A DNA stretch of 64,000 bases, from NCBI RefSeq assembly GCF_014651915.1, contig NZ_BMXU01000001.1, positions 744,001-808,000 of the forward strand, written 5' to 3'. Position numbers and translations under genes: made by a program. This stretch comes from Parvularcula lutaonensis. Lineage in GTDB: Bacteria > Pseudomonadota > Alphaproteobacteria > Caulobacterales > Parvularculaceae. The notes under the pieces were generated by a model. It did no database searches. It was not told the DNA's origin and saw only the letters and a list, made by a program, of their open reading frames with translations. Shown in pieces: positions 39,276-48,279 of this stretch (positions are counted from its first letter, which is position 1; each line of letters opens with the position of its first letter).

Positions 39276-40475
39276 CTAGGCAGCTTCGGCACCGCTGGCC
39301 TCGGGCACCTTGTCCGTATAAAGATAGTCCCGCGTCAGGGGCACCACCTCGCGGCTTGCTGCAAGCTGGAGCTGGAACACAACTTGGTCTCCCGCCGTAA
39401 AGGCCGCCTCGGAGCCACAGAGATAGAAGCGCCAGAGCCGCACGAAGTCCTCGCCCTTCTCCCGCTCAATATGATCCGCGTGCTGTTCGAAACGCTCCCG
39501 CCAGGCGCGCAGGGTCTTGGCGTAGTGCAGCCGCAGCACCTCGAGATCGGTCAGCCAAAGCCCCGAACTCTCCAGCGGAGAGGCAAGGTCCGACAGCGCC
39601 GGAAGGTGCCCGCCGGGGAAGATGTATTTCTTGATCCATGGACTGGTCTGGCGCGGCGGTCCCGCCCTGCCGATGGAATGGACAAGGGCCGCCCCGTCCG
39701 GCTCCAGGAGCTGTGCCAGCCGCCGGAAATAGACCGGCAGGTCCCGCGGGCCGACATGCTCCAGCATACCCACGGACACCACCCGGTCGAAACGCTCCTC
39801 GATCTCACGGTAATCCGTAAGCAGAAAACGGACCCGACCGGAAAGGCCCGCACGCTCTGCGCGCGCCTCGGCGTGAGCAAGCTGGCTCGGCGACAGCGTG
39901 ATGCCCGTCACCTCCGCGCCATAGTCCCGAGCCAGGGTCAGCGCCATGCCACCCCAGCCGCAACCGACATCGAGCACGCGCATCCCCGGCTTGATCAACA
40001 GCTTCTCGGCAATGTGCCGCTTCTTGGCCTCCTGCGCCTCCTCCAGCGTACGCACGCCAGGTCCCCAGTAGGCGCAGGAATATTGCAGGTCCTCGTCGAG
40101 GAAGAGCCGGTAGAAGTCGTTGCCGAGATCATAATGATGCTCGACATTGTGCCGGGAGGTTTCGGGCGGGTTCCGCCAACGGCTGAATCGCCTCGTCGGA
40201 GCACTCGGTCCGCCTCTCGGAGGCAGGAGCGCTTCGATCACTTCGACCAGCTCGCCGCGCAACAGCTCGATCTTGCCTTCCGTGTACAGCTCACCGAAGG
40301 CTAACGGCGGGTTCAGGCATAGCCGCCGCGCCGCGTCCTTGCCGTGGAGGGCAACCTCGAACGGTGTCTCCGCTCCCGTCGACGGGCGCAGAACGCGACC
40401 GCTCGGAAGATGAACAGTGAACAGATGGCCCGCGGCTTCACGCCGGATGGCGCGGGCGAGAAACACTTCCCACAT
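39276..40475 (-). CDS. cfa: Cyclopropane-fatty-acyl-phospholipid synthase-type methyltransferase
   Basis: 399 residues from the ATG at 40475. The SAM-binding motif VLDVGCGWGGMAL (about residue 168), preceded by HYDLGNDFYRLFLDEDLQYSCAYW, is characteristic of CFA synthases, and SVGMLEHVG matches the MxEHVG element. It adds a methylene bridge across double bonds of membrane unsaturated fatty acids. It is transcribed alone, with about 420 gene-free bases upstream. Confidence 0.92.
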   Translation of the reverse strand: MWEVFLARAIRREAAGHLFTVHLPSGRVLRPSTGAETPFEVALHGKDAARRLCLNPPLAFGELYTEGKIELLRGELVEVIEALLPPRGGPSAPTRRFSRWRNPPETSRHNVEHHYDLGNDFYRLFLDEDLQYSCAYWGPGVRTLEEAQEAKKRHIAEKLLIKPGMRVLDVGCGWGGMALTLARDYGAEVTGITLSPSQLAHAEARAERAGLSGRVRFLLTDYREIEERFDRVVSVGMLEHVGPRDLPVYFRRLAQLLEPDGAALVHSIGRAGPPRQTSPWIKKYIFPGGHLPALSDLASPLESSGLWLTDLEVLRLHYAKTLRAWRERFEQHADHIEREKGEDFVRLWRFYLCGSEAAFTAGDQVVFQLQLAASREVVPLTRDYLYTDKVPEASGAEAA

Positions 40476-40901
40476 AACGCACCGGTCTTCTATCGCACTT
40501 CGTTTGACCACATCAGCCTACCCATAGGCTTGTGTTGAATCAAATCCGAAGAACTCGCTGGTTGCAGTAGGTTTTATTCATGAATGCGTGAGCGAAAGCG
40601 CGATGAAGGTGATAAAGACACGGACCGCGCAGCTCAGGTCACAACCGGCAGCGTCGTGACCGACGGCACGTGTCCAGCCCCCGCGGCGAACATGCCGACG
40701 CGCCCGAAGTTCTACCCGTCTCCGCAGAAGTCGCAGCGCCAAGACGGCCTGGCGACATGGTTTGTTCTACCGCCGGCAGGACGGTGAATGATCGGCATTG
40801 ATGGAGAGAGACGCGCGACCGATCCAACCGGCTCTGATTGCCCGCGATCGTGCCAAACGCGACATCGAGCTCCGCAGCAGGACCGTCATCCCCTGAAGGG
40901 A
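40476..40901. other. Gene-free stretch between cfa and ispG
   Basis: About 425 bases. It contains the cfa upstream region and the sequence 3' of ispG. Short frames here lack ribosome-binding sites and recognisable homology. The only structure noticed is a small hairpin AGCCTA-CCCA-TAGGCT at 40515-40530. No tRNA, repeat or transposase remnant was seen with confidence. Confidence 0.5.
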
Positions 40902-42014
40902 CTATTCCGCAGCGGTCTGCGCGGCTTCGATCTCGGCTGCTTTCTCTTCACACAGAGCAACCAGCTTGTCGATCATGTCCTCGTTCTTGAGCTTCGAGGC
41001 CGGGACACCACCAAGATAAAGCATACCTGCCTCTGCGCCGCCGCCGGTGAAACCGATATCGGTCTCCCGCGCTTCGCCGGGGCCGTTCACGACACATCCG
41101 ATCACGGACAACGACATCGGCGTCGAGATATGGCTGAGGCGCTTCTCGAGCTTCTCCACCGTGCGGATGACATCGAAGCCCTGCCGCGCGCAGGACGGGC
41201 AGGAAATGACGTTCACGCCGCGATGCCGGAGGCCGAGCGATTTCAGGATGTCGAAGCCGACGCGGATTTCTTCTTCCGGCTCGGCCGAGAGCGACACGCG
41301 AATCGTATCGCCGATGCCTGCCCAGAGCAGGTTGCCCAGGCCGATCGAGCTCTTGATCGTCCCCGACATCAGGCCACCTGCCTCGGTGATCCCGAGGTGC
41401 AGCGGCGCTTCCGTCGCTTCGGCCAGGGCATGGTAGGCGGCGACGGTCAGGAAGACATCCGACGCCTTCACCGAGATCTTGTAATCCTGGAAGTCGTGCT
41501 CCTCGAGGATGTTGGCATGATAGAGCGCGCTTTCCACCATCGCCTCGGGACATGGCTCGCCATACTGCTCGAGCAGGTGCTTTTCCAAGGAGCCGCCATT
41601 GACGCCGATGCGCATCGAGCAGCCGTGGTCCTTCGCGGCCTGCACCACCTCGGCCACCCGCTCCTTCGAGCCGATATTACCGGGGTTGATGCGCAGGCAG
41701 GCCGCACCGTTCATCGCGGCCTCGATGCCGCGCTTATAGTGGAAATGGATGTCGGCCACGATCGGCACCGGAGAATGCTTGGTGATCTCCTTCATCGCGG
41801 CGGTGGAGTCTTCGTTCGGGCAGGAGACGCGGATGATGTCCGCTCCGGCCTCCGCGATGCGCTCGATCTGCTCGAGGGTCGCCTTGGCGTCCGCGGTGTC
41901 AGTGTTGGTCATCGACTGGACCGCGATCGGGGCATCGCCGCCGACGGGAACGTTGCCGACCATGATCTGACGGGACTTGCGCCGCTCGATGTCTCTCCAA
42001 GGACGAACACTCAT
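40902..42014 (-). CDS. ispG: IspG: 4-hydroxy-3-methylbut-2-enyl-diphosphate synthase
   Basis: 370 residues. The N-terminal [20 protein letters not shown] and the C-terminal Fe-S motifs [12 protein letters not shown] (about residue 270) and [10 protein letters not shown] (about 305) identify the [4Fe-4S] enzyme of the MEP isoprenoid pathway. It follows the RodZ-like gene by 78 bases, a neighbour relation seen across proteobacteria. Confidence 0.97.
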   Translation of the reverse strand: MSVRPWRDIERRKSRQIMVGNVPVGGDAPIAVQSMTNTDTADAKATLEQIERIAEAGADIIRVSCPNEDSTAAMKEITKHSPVPIVADIHFHYKRGIEAAMNGAACLRINPGNIGSKERVAEVVQAAKDHGCSMRIGVNGGSLEKHLLEQYGEPCPEAMVESALYHANILEEHDFQDYKISVKASDVFLTVAAYHALAEATEAPLHLGITEAGGLMSGTIKSSIGLGNLLWAGIGDTIRVSLSAEPEEEIRVGFDILKSLGLRHRGVNVISCPSCARQGFDVIRTVEKLEKRLSHISTPMSLSVIGCVVNGPGEARETDIGFTGGGAEAGMLYLGGVPASKLKNEDMIDKLVALCEEKAAEIEAAQTAAE

Positions 42015-42092
42015 GCCGGATGGTCCTGCTGCCGCTTTCGCCCACAGTTAGGCCGCGCCGCCCTATTCCTCAACGGAAGAAAACCTGCCGCG

Positions 42093-43106
42093 TCAGTAGG
42101 GCCTGTCGAAGGAGAAGCGGGTGACCTGCCGCGCATTGTCCGCCGTCACGGTCGCCGGGTCGTAGCGCCAGCGCGTCAGCGCCGCCAGCGCCGCTCCGTT
42201 GAAGCACGGGTTGGTCGACGAGGTGATTCGCGGATTGATCGGCCTTCCCCGGCTCGAAACGGTGAAGGCCACGGTGACCGTCTCGATCTCGGCGGCCGCC
42301 GCCTCGCAAAGGGGCGGATAAACCGGATCAACGGCCACGAGACGACGGAGTTCCAAGGCTTCGGCGACCGGTTCTTCCTCTACCGGCACGGCCTGGTCGG
42401 CGGGTGCCGTCTCGGAAATGCCAACCTCCCCAGCGGCCGCATCCACCGCCGCAGCCATATCGGCACCCCCGGAGGGCCCGTCTTCGGCGACAGGCTCGTC
42501 GGCCGGGGCGGTGCCGTCCTCCACAGGCTCTTCGACCACGGTTTCGGTGACACCGACAGGCTCGTTCGCCGGGACGATCACAGCCGTCGCCGTGTCATCC
42601 TTGGTGAACGCAAAGCGGGACGAATCATCCGGCGTCTCGGGCGCAGCAGAAATCAGAAGCTTCCACGCGGCAAAGAGGACAAGTCCGAGGATCGCAAACA
42701 ACGCGAGGAAGCTCAGCTCCCGTCCTCCTTCGGCGTCCCCTTCCCTGCGCACCGGCTTGATCCCCGGCGCGAAATCCCGGCGTTCGTAACCGGCCTGCTG
42801 ACGGAAACGGTCCATCAGCGCCTCTTCGGGCAGCGCCACTTCCCGCGCATAGGCGCGCACGAAACCCATCGTATAGGGCTGCGAAGGCAGGCGCTCGATC
42901 GCCATCTCTTCGATCGCCTCGATATGGGAAGGTTTGATGTTCGTCCGGGCGGCGACATCGGCGATCGTCAGTTTCAACGCCTCCCGCGCCGCGCGCAGCA
43001 TGCCGCCTGCGGTGTTGAGGGCGCTATCCGCTTCGGCGGCGCGCTTCTGGCGCTCGTCGTCGAGAGCGACGACATCGGCAACCGACTGCATGTCTGCCTG
43101 GCCCAT
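42093..43106 (-). CDS. RodZ-like HTH membrane protein with C-terminal TonB domain
   Basis: 337 residues in three parts. About 30-115: a RodZ-type HTH (MLRAAREALKLTIADVAART, then MGFVRAYAREVALP). About 132-152: one transmembrane helix (LSFLALFAILGLVLFAAWKLL). About 160-260: an acidic Pro/Glu/Ala-rich spacer. The last about 75 residues resemble a TonB C-terminal domain (VYPPLCEAAAAEIE...VTVAFTVSSRGRPINPRI...AALAALTRWRYDP). RodZ normally ends in a beta-rich DUF4115 domain. The ispG neighbour supports the RodZ lineage, which links MreB to the envelope; the fusion suggests an added envelope contact. Confidence 0.8.
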   Translation of the reverse strand: MGQADMQSVADVVALDDERQKRAAEADSALNTAGGMLRAAREALKLTIADVAARTNIKPSHIEAIEEMAIERLPSQPYTMGFVRAYAREVALPEEALMDRFRQQAGYERRDFAPGIKPVRREGDAEGGRELSFLALFAILGLVLFAAWKLLISAAPETPDDSSRFAFTKDDTATAVIVPANEPVGVTETVVEEPVEDGTAPADEPVAEDGPSGGADMAAAVDAAAGEVGISETAPADQAVPVEEEPVAEALELRRLVAVDPVYPPLCEAAAAEIETVTVAFTVSSRGRPINPRITSSTNPCFNGAALAALTRWRYDPATVTADNARQVTRFSFDRPY

Positions 43107-43335
43107 CGAAACTTCCTTCCAGCGTAACCCGATACGCCCTCACGCAAAAGGGCGATCGGGCGGGTTCTTTCCCAGCCCCCGACAACCGATGCGAGAAATG
43201 TGCCGCGCCGGAGGCTTCGCCCTGAACCGCGAAACCTCCGCGCGCCCGAGAGTTCCCGCGCCTCGCAGGCTTGTTCGCCCTCCCCTCCAGTCTTGTTCCT
43301 TCCCAATTCCGCCGATCCGCCCCATCAAGGGACGG

Positions 43336-43566
43336 ATGAACGAATTTCTCGACCTGCGAGGGCTTAGATGCCCGATTCCGGTGATCAAACTCGAAGCAGC
43401 GATGCGGAAATTGTCACCAGGCCAGCAAATCCGTGTCGCCGCGGATGATCCGCTGGCGAAAATCGACCTTCCCCATGCCGCCCAGGAGGCCGGAATGGCC
43501 TGTGAACCGTTGCCTTCAGAGCACCCCGGCAGCTTCGAATTCAGGATAATTGCGCCCGGTCGGTGA
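43336..43566 (+). CDS. TusA/SirA-like sulfurtransferase
   Basis: 76 residues from the ATG at 43336. The diagnostic LDLRGLRCPIPVIKLEAAM (Cys in CPxP, about residue 11) carries the persulfide-accepting Cys of the TusA family, which passes sulfur for tRNA thiolation and other uses. Length is normal. It is divergent from the RodZ-like gene and separated from the next gene by about 115 bases. Confidence 0.9.
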   Translation: MNEFLDLRGLRCPIPVIKLEAAMRKLSPGQQIRVAADDPLAKIDLPHAAQEAGMACEPLPSEHPGSFEFRIIAPGR

Positions 43567-43680
43567 AAAGAGTGGCCGAAGGGGATGGGCGTTGGGGTAA
43601 AGAACTGTTAATACGTTCAACCAGCGACTCCTGTCCCAAGGTGGACAGAAGTGAAGGGCCAAGGCTTGGGGAGCTTGAAC

Positions 43681-45048
43681 ATGACGGCGTGGCGCAAGAT
43701 TCAGGGGTTGGGAATCGCGACCATTGCTTCGGCATTGGCGCTGAGTGTCGCCCCCGCAGCGGCTGATTACGAGAACGCACTGGCGACGTATTTGTCGGCC
43801 AAGGACAGCGACGTCCGGGCTAATGCGGTGATTGGGGCGATCGACCTGTGGCAGAAATCGGCGCTGGCCGGTGATGTCCGGTCGGCGCGGATTCTCGGTG
43901 ACCTCTACAGCTACCAGGACCTCCTGCCAGGCACGGCGGACATGCTGCCCGAAGACACGGGCGTCGTGCCGAACGACAAGGTCGAGGCGCTGGCGTGGTA
44001 CATCATCGCCGCGACCCACGACTTCAAAGACTACCAGCAGTTCAACCCGACGCCTGACGCGATCGCCGCCAAGACCGTGGCCCAGCGCCGAATCCCCGAG
44101 CTTCGCATGCAGATGACCGATGCGGCCGTCGCTGGCGCCGAAGCCCGTGTCGAACAGTTGCTCGGTGGCGGTTCGGGCTTTGACCTGCTGCGTCTCGGCA
44201 AGATGCGGGCGGCGGGCAACGGCCTCGCCAAGGATAATATCGAGGCACTCAAATATCTCTATCTCGCCCGTGGCCGCGGTCGTGGCGCGAACCTCGAAGC
44301 GACCCGCCTGATCGAAAATCTCGAAGGCCTCATGGTCCGCAGCAGCGTGGAAGCCGCCGAGAAGCGCGCCGAAAGCTGGCAGCCGCCGCTGCCCGAAACC
44401 TATGCCGCCCTGACCCAGAGCGAGCGGAACGACGGCCAGCGCCTGACCGCACTCCAGTACCAGGAGCTGCGCGACAACCTCGAAGAGCTCAACCGACAGT
44501 TCAAAGGCAATGACGAAGTCATCGAAAAAGCCCTGCAAGCGCTCGGCTACTACTACGATGACGATAATGACGGGAAGCTCGAAAAGAACGAGAAGATGAA
44601 CGCCATCAAGCGTTTCCAGACCTCGCTCTTCGTTGACCGCCGGGACAGCGACCGTCGGGGAGAGCCCCTCTCCGATGAAGAGCGCGCAATGGCCAAGGAC
44701 ATCGCCACCGGGACGCTGACCGACCTGCAGACTGTCGAGCTGATGCGCCAGGCTGCCAACCGCGGCCACGCGCCGTCGCAGCACATCTACGGCGTCATGC
44801 TCGGCCGCGGCATCGGCGTCCGCAAGAACGGTCAGGAAGCGATCGAAATGCTCCGCGCTTCGGCCGACCAGAACTATCCGCTGGCCCATTACTCCGCCGG
44901 CATTTTCTTCGTCGAGGGGATCACCGCCGAACAGCCGCTCCGCCCGAGTGTGCGCGAGGCGTGCTACCACTTCGCCACTGCTGTGGCACTCGAACCGGGC
45001 TACAAGCCGGCTTCGGATGCCCAGAAGCTTTACTGCACGTTCGACTAA
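43681..45048 (+). CDS. Exported Sel1-repeat protein with peptidoglycan-binding-like domain
   Basis: 455 residues from the ATG at 43681 (GGGGAG upstream); signal peptide ends APAAA. Sel1-like helices appear at about 45-65 (GDVRSARILGDLYSY), 165-190 and in the last third (RGHAPSQHIYGVMLGRGIGV, NYPLAHYSAGIFFVEG). Between them (about 280-320) lies VIEKALQALGYYYDDDNDGKLE...AIKRFQTSL, the pattern of peptidoglycan-binding domain 1. Its loop DDDNDGKLEKNE also fits a canonical EF-hand calcium loop at all key positions. Nine bases separate it from the beta-helix gene, so they should work together at the envelope. Confidence 0.8.
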   Translation: MTAWRKIQGLGIATIASALALSVAPAAADYENALATYLSAKDSDVRANAVIGAIDLWQKSALAGDVRSARILGDLYSYQDLLPGTADMLPEDTGVVPNDKVEALAWYIIAATHDFKDYQQFNPTPDAIAAKTVAQRRIPELRMQMTDAAVAGAEARVEQLLGGGSGFDLLRLGKMRAAGNGLAKDNIEALKYLYLARGRGRGANLEATRLIENLEGLMVRSSVEAAEKRAESWQPPLPETYAALTQSERNDGQRLTALQYQELRDNLEELNRQFKGNDEVIEKALQALGYYYDDDNDGKLEKNEKMNAIKRFQTSLFVDRRDSDRRGEPLSDEERAMAKDIATGTLTDLQTVELMRQAANRGHAPSQHIYGVMLGRGIGVRKNGQEAIEMLRASADQNYPLAHYSAGIFFVEGITAEQPLRPSVREACYHFATAVALEPGYKPASDAQKLYCTFD

Positions 45049-45056
45049 GGGGACGG

Positions 45057-46205
45057 ATGACCATGGGTAGGAACATCACGACCAAGGCCCTTCTCGCTGG
45101 CGCAGCGCTGGCCTTCGCCTTCCCGTCCGTAGCGGCGGCGCAGATCGGTGGCTTCGACACCGAGATCAAGAAAGAGAAGAAAGCGGCGAAGCCGAAAAAA
45201 CAGGACATCGTCTATGTTTCGGTCGATCCGCGGCATCCCGGACCGAAATCGGTTTCCGACGCCCTCGATGTGGTCAAGGAAGGCGGCGAGATCATCGTCC
45301 ACCCCGGCGTCTACCGGCCTGAGAACATCAAGCTAAGGAAGACAGTCAGCATCCGCGGCATCCGCGATGATTACGGCAAGGCCCCGACGCTGACCGCCTC
45401 GGGCGGCTGCCTCTCGGTCTCCCGCGTCGATGTGCAAGCCCGGGTCAGCGACCTCGTTTTCCGCGCCTCGGACCAGACCTGCATCTCCGTGACGAAGGGA
45501 AGCCTCGAGCTGATTGACAGCGAAATCCGCGGCAAACACGCAGGCTACGGCTACCAGCCGCAGTCGGACCACCTTCGTCCGTTCAACGAGGCGGCTGCGA
45601 TCGGTGCGCGATCTGCCCTCGTCTCGATCAAGGGTGGCCGGGTGCGGATCGCCAACTCCGTCATTACAGGCGGTGAGACTGGCGTGAAGATCAGCCCCGT
45701 CGCCAGCGGCAACGGGTTCGAGCATGTCGAACTGCAGAACAACGTCATCTCTCAGATGATCGGCGCGGGCGTCGTCATGACGGGGAGTGTCGATGCGACG
45801 CTCGCCAACAACACGATCGTCAACAACCAGATGAGCGGTATCGTCTACTCGGCCGAAGGTCATGCGCGTCTGGTTGGCAACATCATCTCCAACAACGCCT
45901 ATAACGGGCTCTATGTCTCCGCGGCCGGCGACGCGATCTCGATCGAGCGCAACAAGATCCACGGCAACACCGAGGACGGCATCGAAGTGCGTTCAGGCAC
46001 GGCGATCCTCGTCGGCAATGAGATCGGCGAGCATAATGGCTGCCGCGTGAACCGGAACGCCTTCGCCGAGGGTACCAGCGGCCACCTCGCCAAGCCGCCG
46101 ATCACGCTCCTCGCGGACCTTCAAGGCGTGAACACGTTCGATGCTTCGGCCACCTGCAAGCAGAAGCCGAAGAAGAAGCAGCGTTCCGGCCGTCGCACCC
46201 GCTAG
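45057..46205 (+). CDS. Exported right-handed parallel beta-helix protein
   Basis: 382 residues from the ATG at 45057 (AAGGGGACGG upstream; ATG at 45063 is an alternative). Signal peptide ends VAAAQ. The core shows PGPKSVSDALDVVKEGGEIIVHPGVY, the opening of pectate-lyase/NosD-like helices, followed by coil repeats (NNTIVNNQMSGIVYS, GNIISNNAYNGLYVS, RNKIHGNTEDGIEVR). The C-terminus is strongly basic (KPKKKQRSGRRTR). No catalytic residues can be assigned; it could be a polysaccharide-binding or -modifying protein. Confidence 0.85.
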   Translation: MTMGRNITTKALLAGAALAFAFPSVAAAQIGGFDTEIKKEKKAAKPKKQDIVYVSVDPRHPGPKSVSDALDVVKEGGEIIVHPGVYRPENIKLRKTVSIRGIRDDYGKAPTLTASGGCLSVSRVDVQARVSDLVFRASDQTCISVTKGSLELIDSEIRGKHAGYGYQPQSDHLRPFNEAAAIGARSALVSIKGGRVRIANSVITGGETGVKISPVASGNGFEHVELQNNVISQMIGAGVVMTGSVDATLANNTIVNNQMSGIVYSAEGHARLVGNIISNNAYNGLYVSAAGDAISIERNKIHGNTEDGIEVRSGTAILVGNEIGEHNGCRVNRNAFAEGTSGHLAKPPITLLADLQGVNTFDASATCKQKPKKKQRSGRRTR

Positions 46206-46313
46206 GACTGTTCTTCAGCGCCCGAGGCAGCATGGAACGGATGGCGGATGTGCCCGAAGGGGTGCCTTCCGTTCGCCATTCCTGACGCCAATCGCGCGTT
46301 TCTAGCCCTTTCT

Positions 46314-46407
46314 TGTCATTCCGGCGCCTCGCGCAGCAGGAGCTCGGAATCCAAACGGTGCCGCCCATGGGTCCCGGGCCCGTTCTGCCGAGTGCCCTGG
46401 GATGACA
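46314..46407. repeat. Intergenic element with inverted ends
   Basis: The stretch begins TGTCATTCC and ends GGGATGACA, complementary at eight of nine positions, and has internal GC-rich palindromes (CCCATGGG, CCCGGGCCCG). This resembles the small palindromic interspersed elements with TGTCATYCC ends common in alphaproteobacterial genomes. A fragment (GGATGACA at 46562-46569) may be a second, decayed copy. Confidence 0.6.
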
Positions 46408-46708
46408 GCCCATAAGGCGCTTCCCACGGCCAGGCCGTCGGGAGGGTCAGGACAGAAACCCCCGCACGCTCCAGCCAACATACCCTGACCGTCCTCACTG
46501 CTGTTCAGGACAATCCGGGTTCGTCACGGTTTGGCAGCAGGGCGGTGTTCCTCGACGCTACGGATGACAACCCTTGGGCGCTGGACGAGGGCTTAAGGTG
46601 CTCTGTGGGCCCCTTGCAGAAAAACACCGGGAGCGGACGCGAAAGGACCGCCTACAGATTATACGAGAAGCGAACCTTCGCGTCCGTTCCGTTACCTGCT
46701 CGCCGCTG

Positions 46709-46811
46709 TCCTCAAACAGCGAAGCGATAGGACAGACGAAAGGTCCTCAAACAGCGAAGCGATAGGACAGACGAAAGGTCCTCAAACAGCGAAGCGATAG
46801 GACAGACGAAA
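46709..46811. repeat. Three tandem 35-base direct repeats
   Basis: Units start at 46709, 46744 and 46779, each opening TCCTCAAACAGCGAAGCG and continuing ATAGGACAGACGAAAGG; units 1 and 2 are identical and unit 3 differs only in its last bases. TCCT near the start of each unit can pair with AGGA further in, and the first copy extends to CTGTCCT/AGGACAG, so each unit can fold. Units are directly abutted without spacers, so it is not a CRISPR array. Confidence 0.85.
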
Positions 46812-46906
46812 ACCACAACCACCCACGGGTGGCTCAACCTGCTGCCTGTCAGCTCGAAGAGCCAGCCCGGGACCCTTGGCGTGGTCTTTCCCGGAGCGCC
46901 GGGCAC

Positions 46907-46937
46907 AAAAAAGCCCGCGCCGGAGCGCGGGCTTTTT
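46907..46937 (-). terminator. Intrinsic terminator after rplA
   Basis: GCCCGCGC (46913-46920) and GCGCGGGC (46925-46932) form a perfect stem with loop CGGA, flanked by six A and five T. On the minus strand it ends in TTTTTT, 23 bases after the rplA stop. It can act in both directions. Confidence 0.9.
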
Positions 46938-46959
46938 CAGCTTACTGAAAAGCTGGAAC

Positions 46960-47661
46960 TCATGCAGTGCCGAGGGCGTCCTGCGGGTCGATCTTCACGC
47001 CCGGACCCATGGTCGAGCTGAGAGCGATTTTCTTGATGTAGGTGCCTTTGGCGCCGGAAGGACGAGCCTTCTGAATCGCATCAATCATGGCCCTGACGTT
47101 CTCGGCGATCTTCTGGGTGTCGAAGCTGGCCTTGCCCACACCGGCGTGGACGATGCCGTTCTTCTCCACACGGAACTGGACCGCGCCGCCCTTGGCGTCT
47201 TCGACGGCCTTGGCGACATTCGGGGTCACCGTGCCGACCTTCGGGTTCGGCATCAGGCCGCGCGGGCCGAGCTGCTTACCGAGGCGGCCGACGAGCGGCA
47301 TCATGTCCGGGGTCGCGATCAGGCGATCGAAGTCCATCTTGCCGGCCTGGATCTCTTCCATGAGATCCTCGGCGCCGACGATATCGGCACCAGCAGCCTT
47401 GGCTTCTTCAGCCTTGGCATCACGGGCGAAGACAGCGACGCGGACGTTCTTGCCCGTGCCGTGTGGCAGCGAGGCCACGCCGCGGACCATCTGGTCGGCG
47501 TAGCGGGGGTCAACGCCCAGGTTCACGGCAAGTTCGATCGTTTCGTCGAACTTCGCCGTCGCCCGTTCTTTCACGGCGGCGGCGGCTTCTTCGACGGTGT
47601 GGAGCTTCTCGCGGTCGAGACCTTCGAGATTCTTGGCAACGCGCTTTGCAAGTTTCACCAC
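46960..47661 (-). CDS. rplA: Ribosomal protein L1
   Basis: 233 residues, standard length. [14 protein letters not shown] (about residue 42), [12 protein letters not shown], and [18 protein letters not shown] (about 125) are L1 landmarks. It follows rplK by three bases and ends before a strong terminator, so rplJ and rplL are not in this transcript. Confidence 0.98.
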   Translation of the reverse strand: MVKLAKRVAKNLEGLDREKLHTVEEAAAAVKERATAKFDETIELAVNLGVDPRYADQMVRGVASLPHGTGKNVRVAVFARDAKAEEAKAAGADIVGAEDLMEEIQAGKMDFDRLIATPDMMPLVGRLGKQLGPRGLMPNPKVGTVTPNVAKAVEDAKGGAVQFRVEKNGIVHAGVGKASFDTQKIAENVRAMIDAIQKARPSGAKGTYIKKIALSSTMGPGVKIDPQDALGTA

Positions 47662-47664
47662 GGC

Positions 47665-48093
47665 TTAGCCCTCCACCTTCAGGCCCATCGACCGAGCCGA
47701 ACCGGCGATGATTTTCGCTGCCTGCTCGATGGTGTTGGCATTGAGATCGGCCATCTTGGCTTCGGCGATCTCTTCAAGCTGTTTCTGGGTGATCGTACCG
47801 GCAACCTCGCGGCCCGGAGTCTGACTTCCCTTTTGCAGCTTCGCTGCCTTTTTGAGGAAGTAGGACGCAGGCGGGGACTTGGTCTCGAACGTGAAGGACT
47901 TGTCCGAGTAGATCGTGATGATCGTGGGGATCGGCATCCCCTTTTCCTTGTCCTGCGTGGCGGCGTTGAACGCCTTGCAGAACTCCATGATGTTCAGGCC
48001 GCGCTGACCGAGAGCGGGACCGATCGGCGGCGACGGGTTCGCCGCCCCTGCGGGCACCTGAAGCTTCAGGTAACCGGCAATCTTCTTTGCCAT
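47665..48093 (-). CDS. rplK: Ribosomal protein L11
   Basis: 142 residues from the ATG at 48093. [30 protein letters not shown] is represented by its landmarks: the N-terminal Lys-rich start, [13 protein letters not shown], and [11 protein letters not shown] at the end. Normally nusG and secE lie just upstream; here the upstream neighbour is a divergent lipoprotein gene. Confidence 0.98.
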   Translation of the reverse strand: MAKKIAGYLKLQVPAGAANPSPPIGPALGQRGLNIMEFCKAFNAATQDKEKGMPIPTIITIYSDKSFTFETKSPPASYFLKKAAKLQKGSQTPGREVAGTITQKQLEEIAEAKMADLNANTIEQAAKIIAGSARSMGLKVEG

Positions 48094-48279
48094 GGGACAC
48101 CTCTGTGTTTCGAAGTGAGCGTGGTCAGGGTGGCGCCCTCCCACGCGTAGGAACGCGGCGGATAAGCGAAGAACTGGGGAAAAGCAAGGCTGTCAGAAGC
48201 CTCTTCGGTCCGTGACATTTTCACGGCAGACCGGCACCACCGGCGACCAGTTATCCACCCCTCGCATGAGAGCCCTATA

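Larger units (their letters stand above)
46206..46959. other. Repeat-rich intergenic region
   Basis: 754 bases with no convincing gene. It holds a 94-base element with inverted ends (46314-46407), a 14-base imperfect inverted repeat 46630-46643 with 46677-46690, three 35-base direct repeats (46709-46811) and the rplA terminator (46907-46937). Short frames through the repeats are artefacts of their periodicity. Confidence 0.7.

Noticed and set aside
40584-40787. Small plus-strand frame in the cfa-ispG gap as a gene or transposase remnant
   Set aside because: No ribosome-binding site, no recognisable motif, and low-complexity composition.
40788-43127. Long plus-strand open frame opposite ispG and the RodZ-like gene
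   Set aside because: It covers two genes with clear family motifs on the other strand and lacks a ribosome-binding site.
43585-43627. GAAC-N9-GTTC near 43600 as a LexA box
   Set aside because: Spacing is nine with inverted half-sites, not the direct GTTC-N7-GTTC pattern.
46545-46765. Small coding regions through the tandem repeats
   Set aside because: They lack ribosome-binding sites, and their repeated peptide merely reflects the DNA repeat.
46709-46811. Short direct repeats as a CRISPR array
   Set aside because: The 35-base units are directly joined with no unique spacers, and no cas genes are near.
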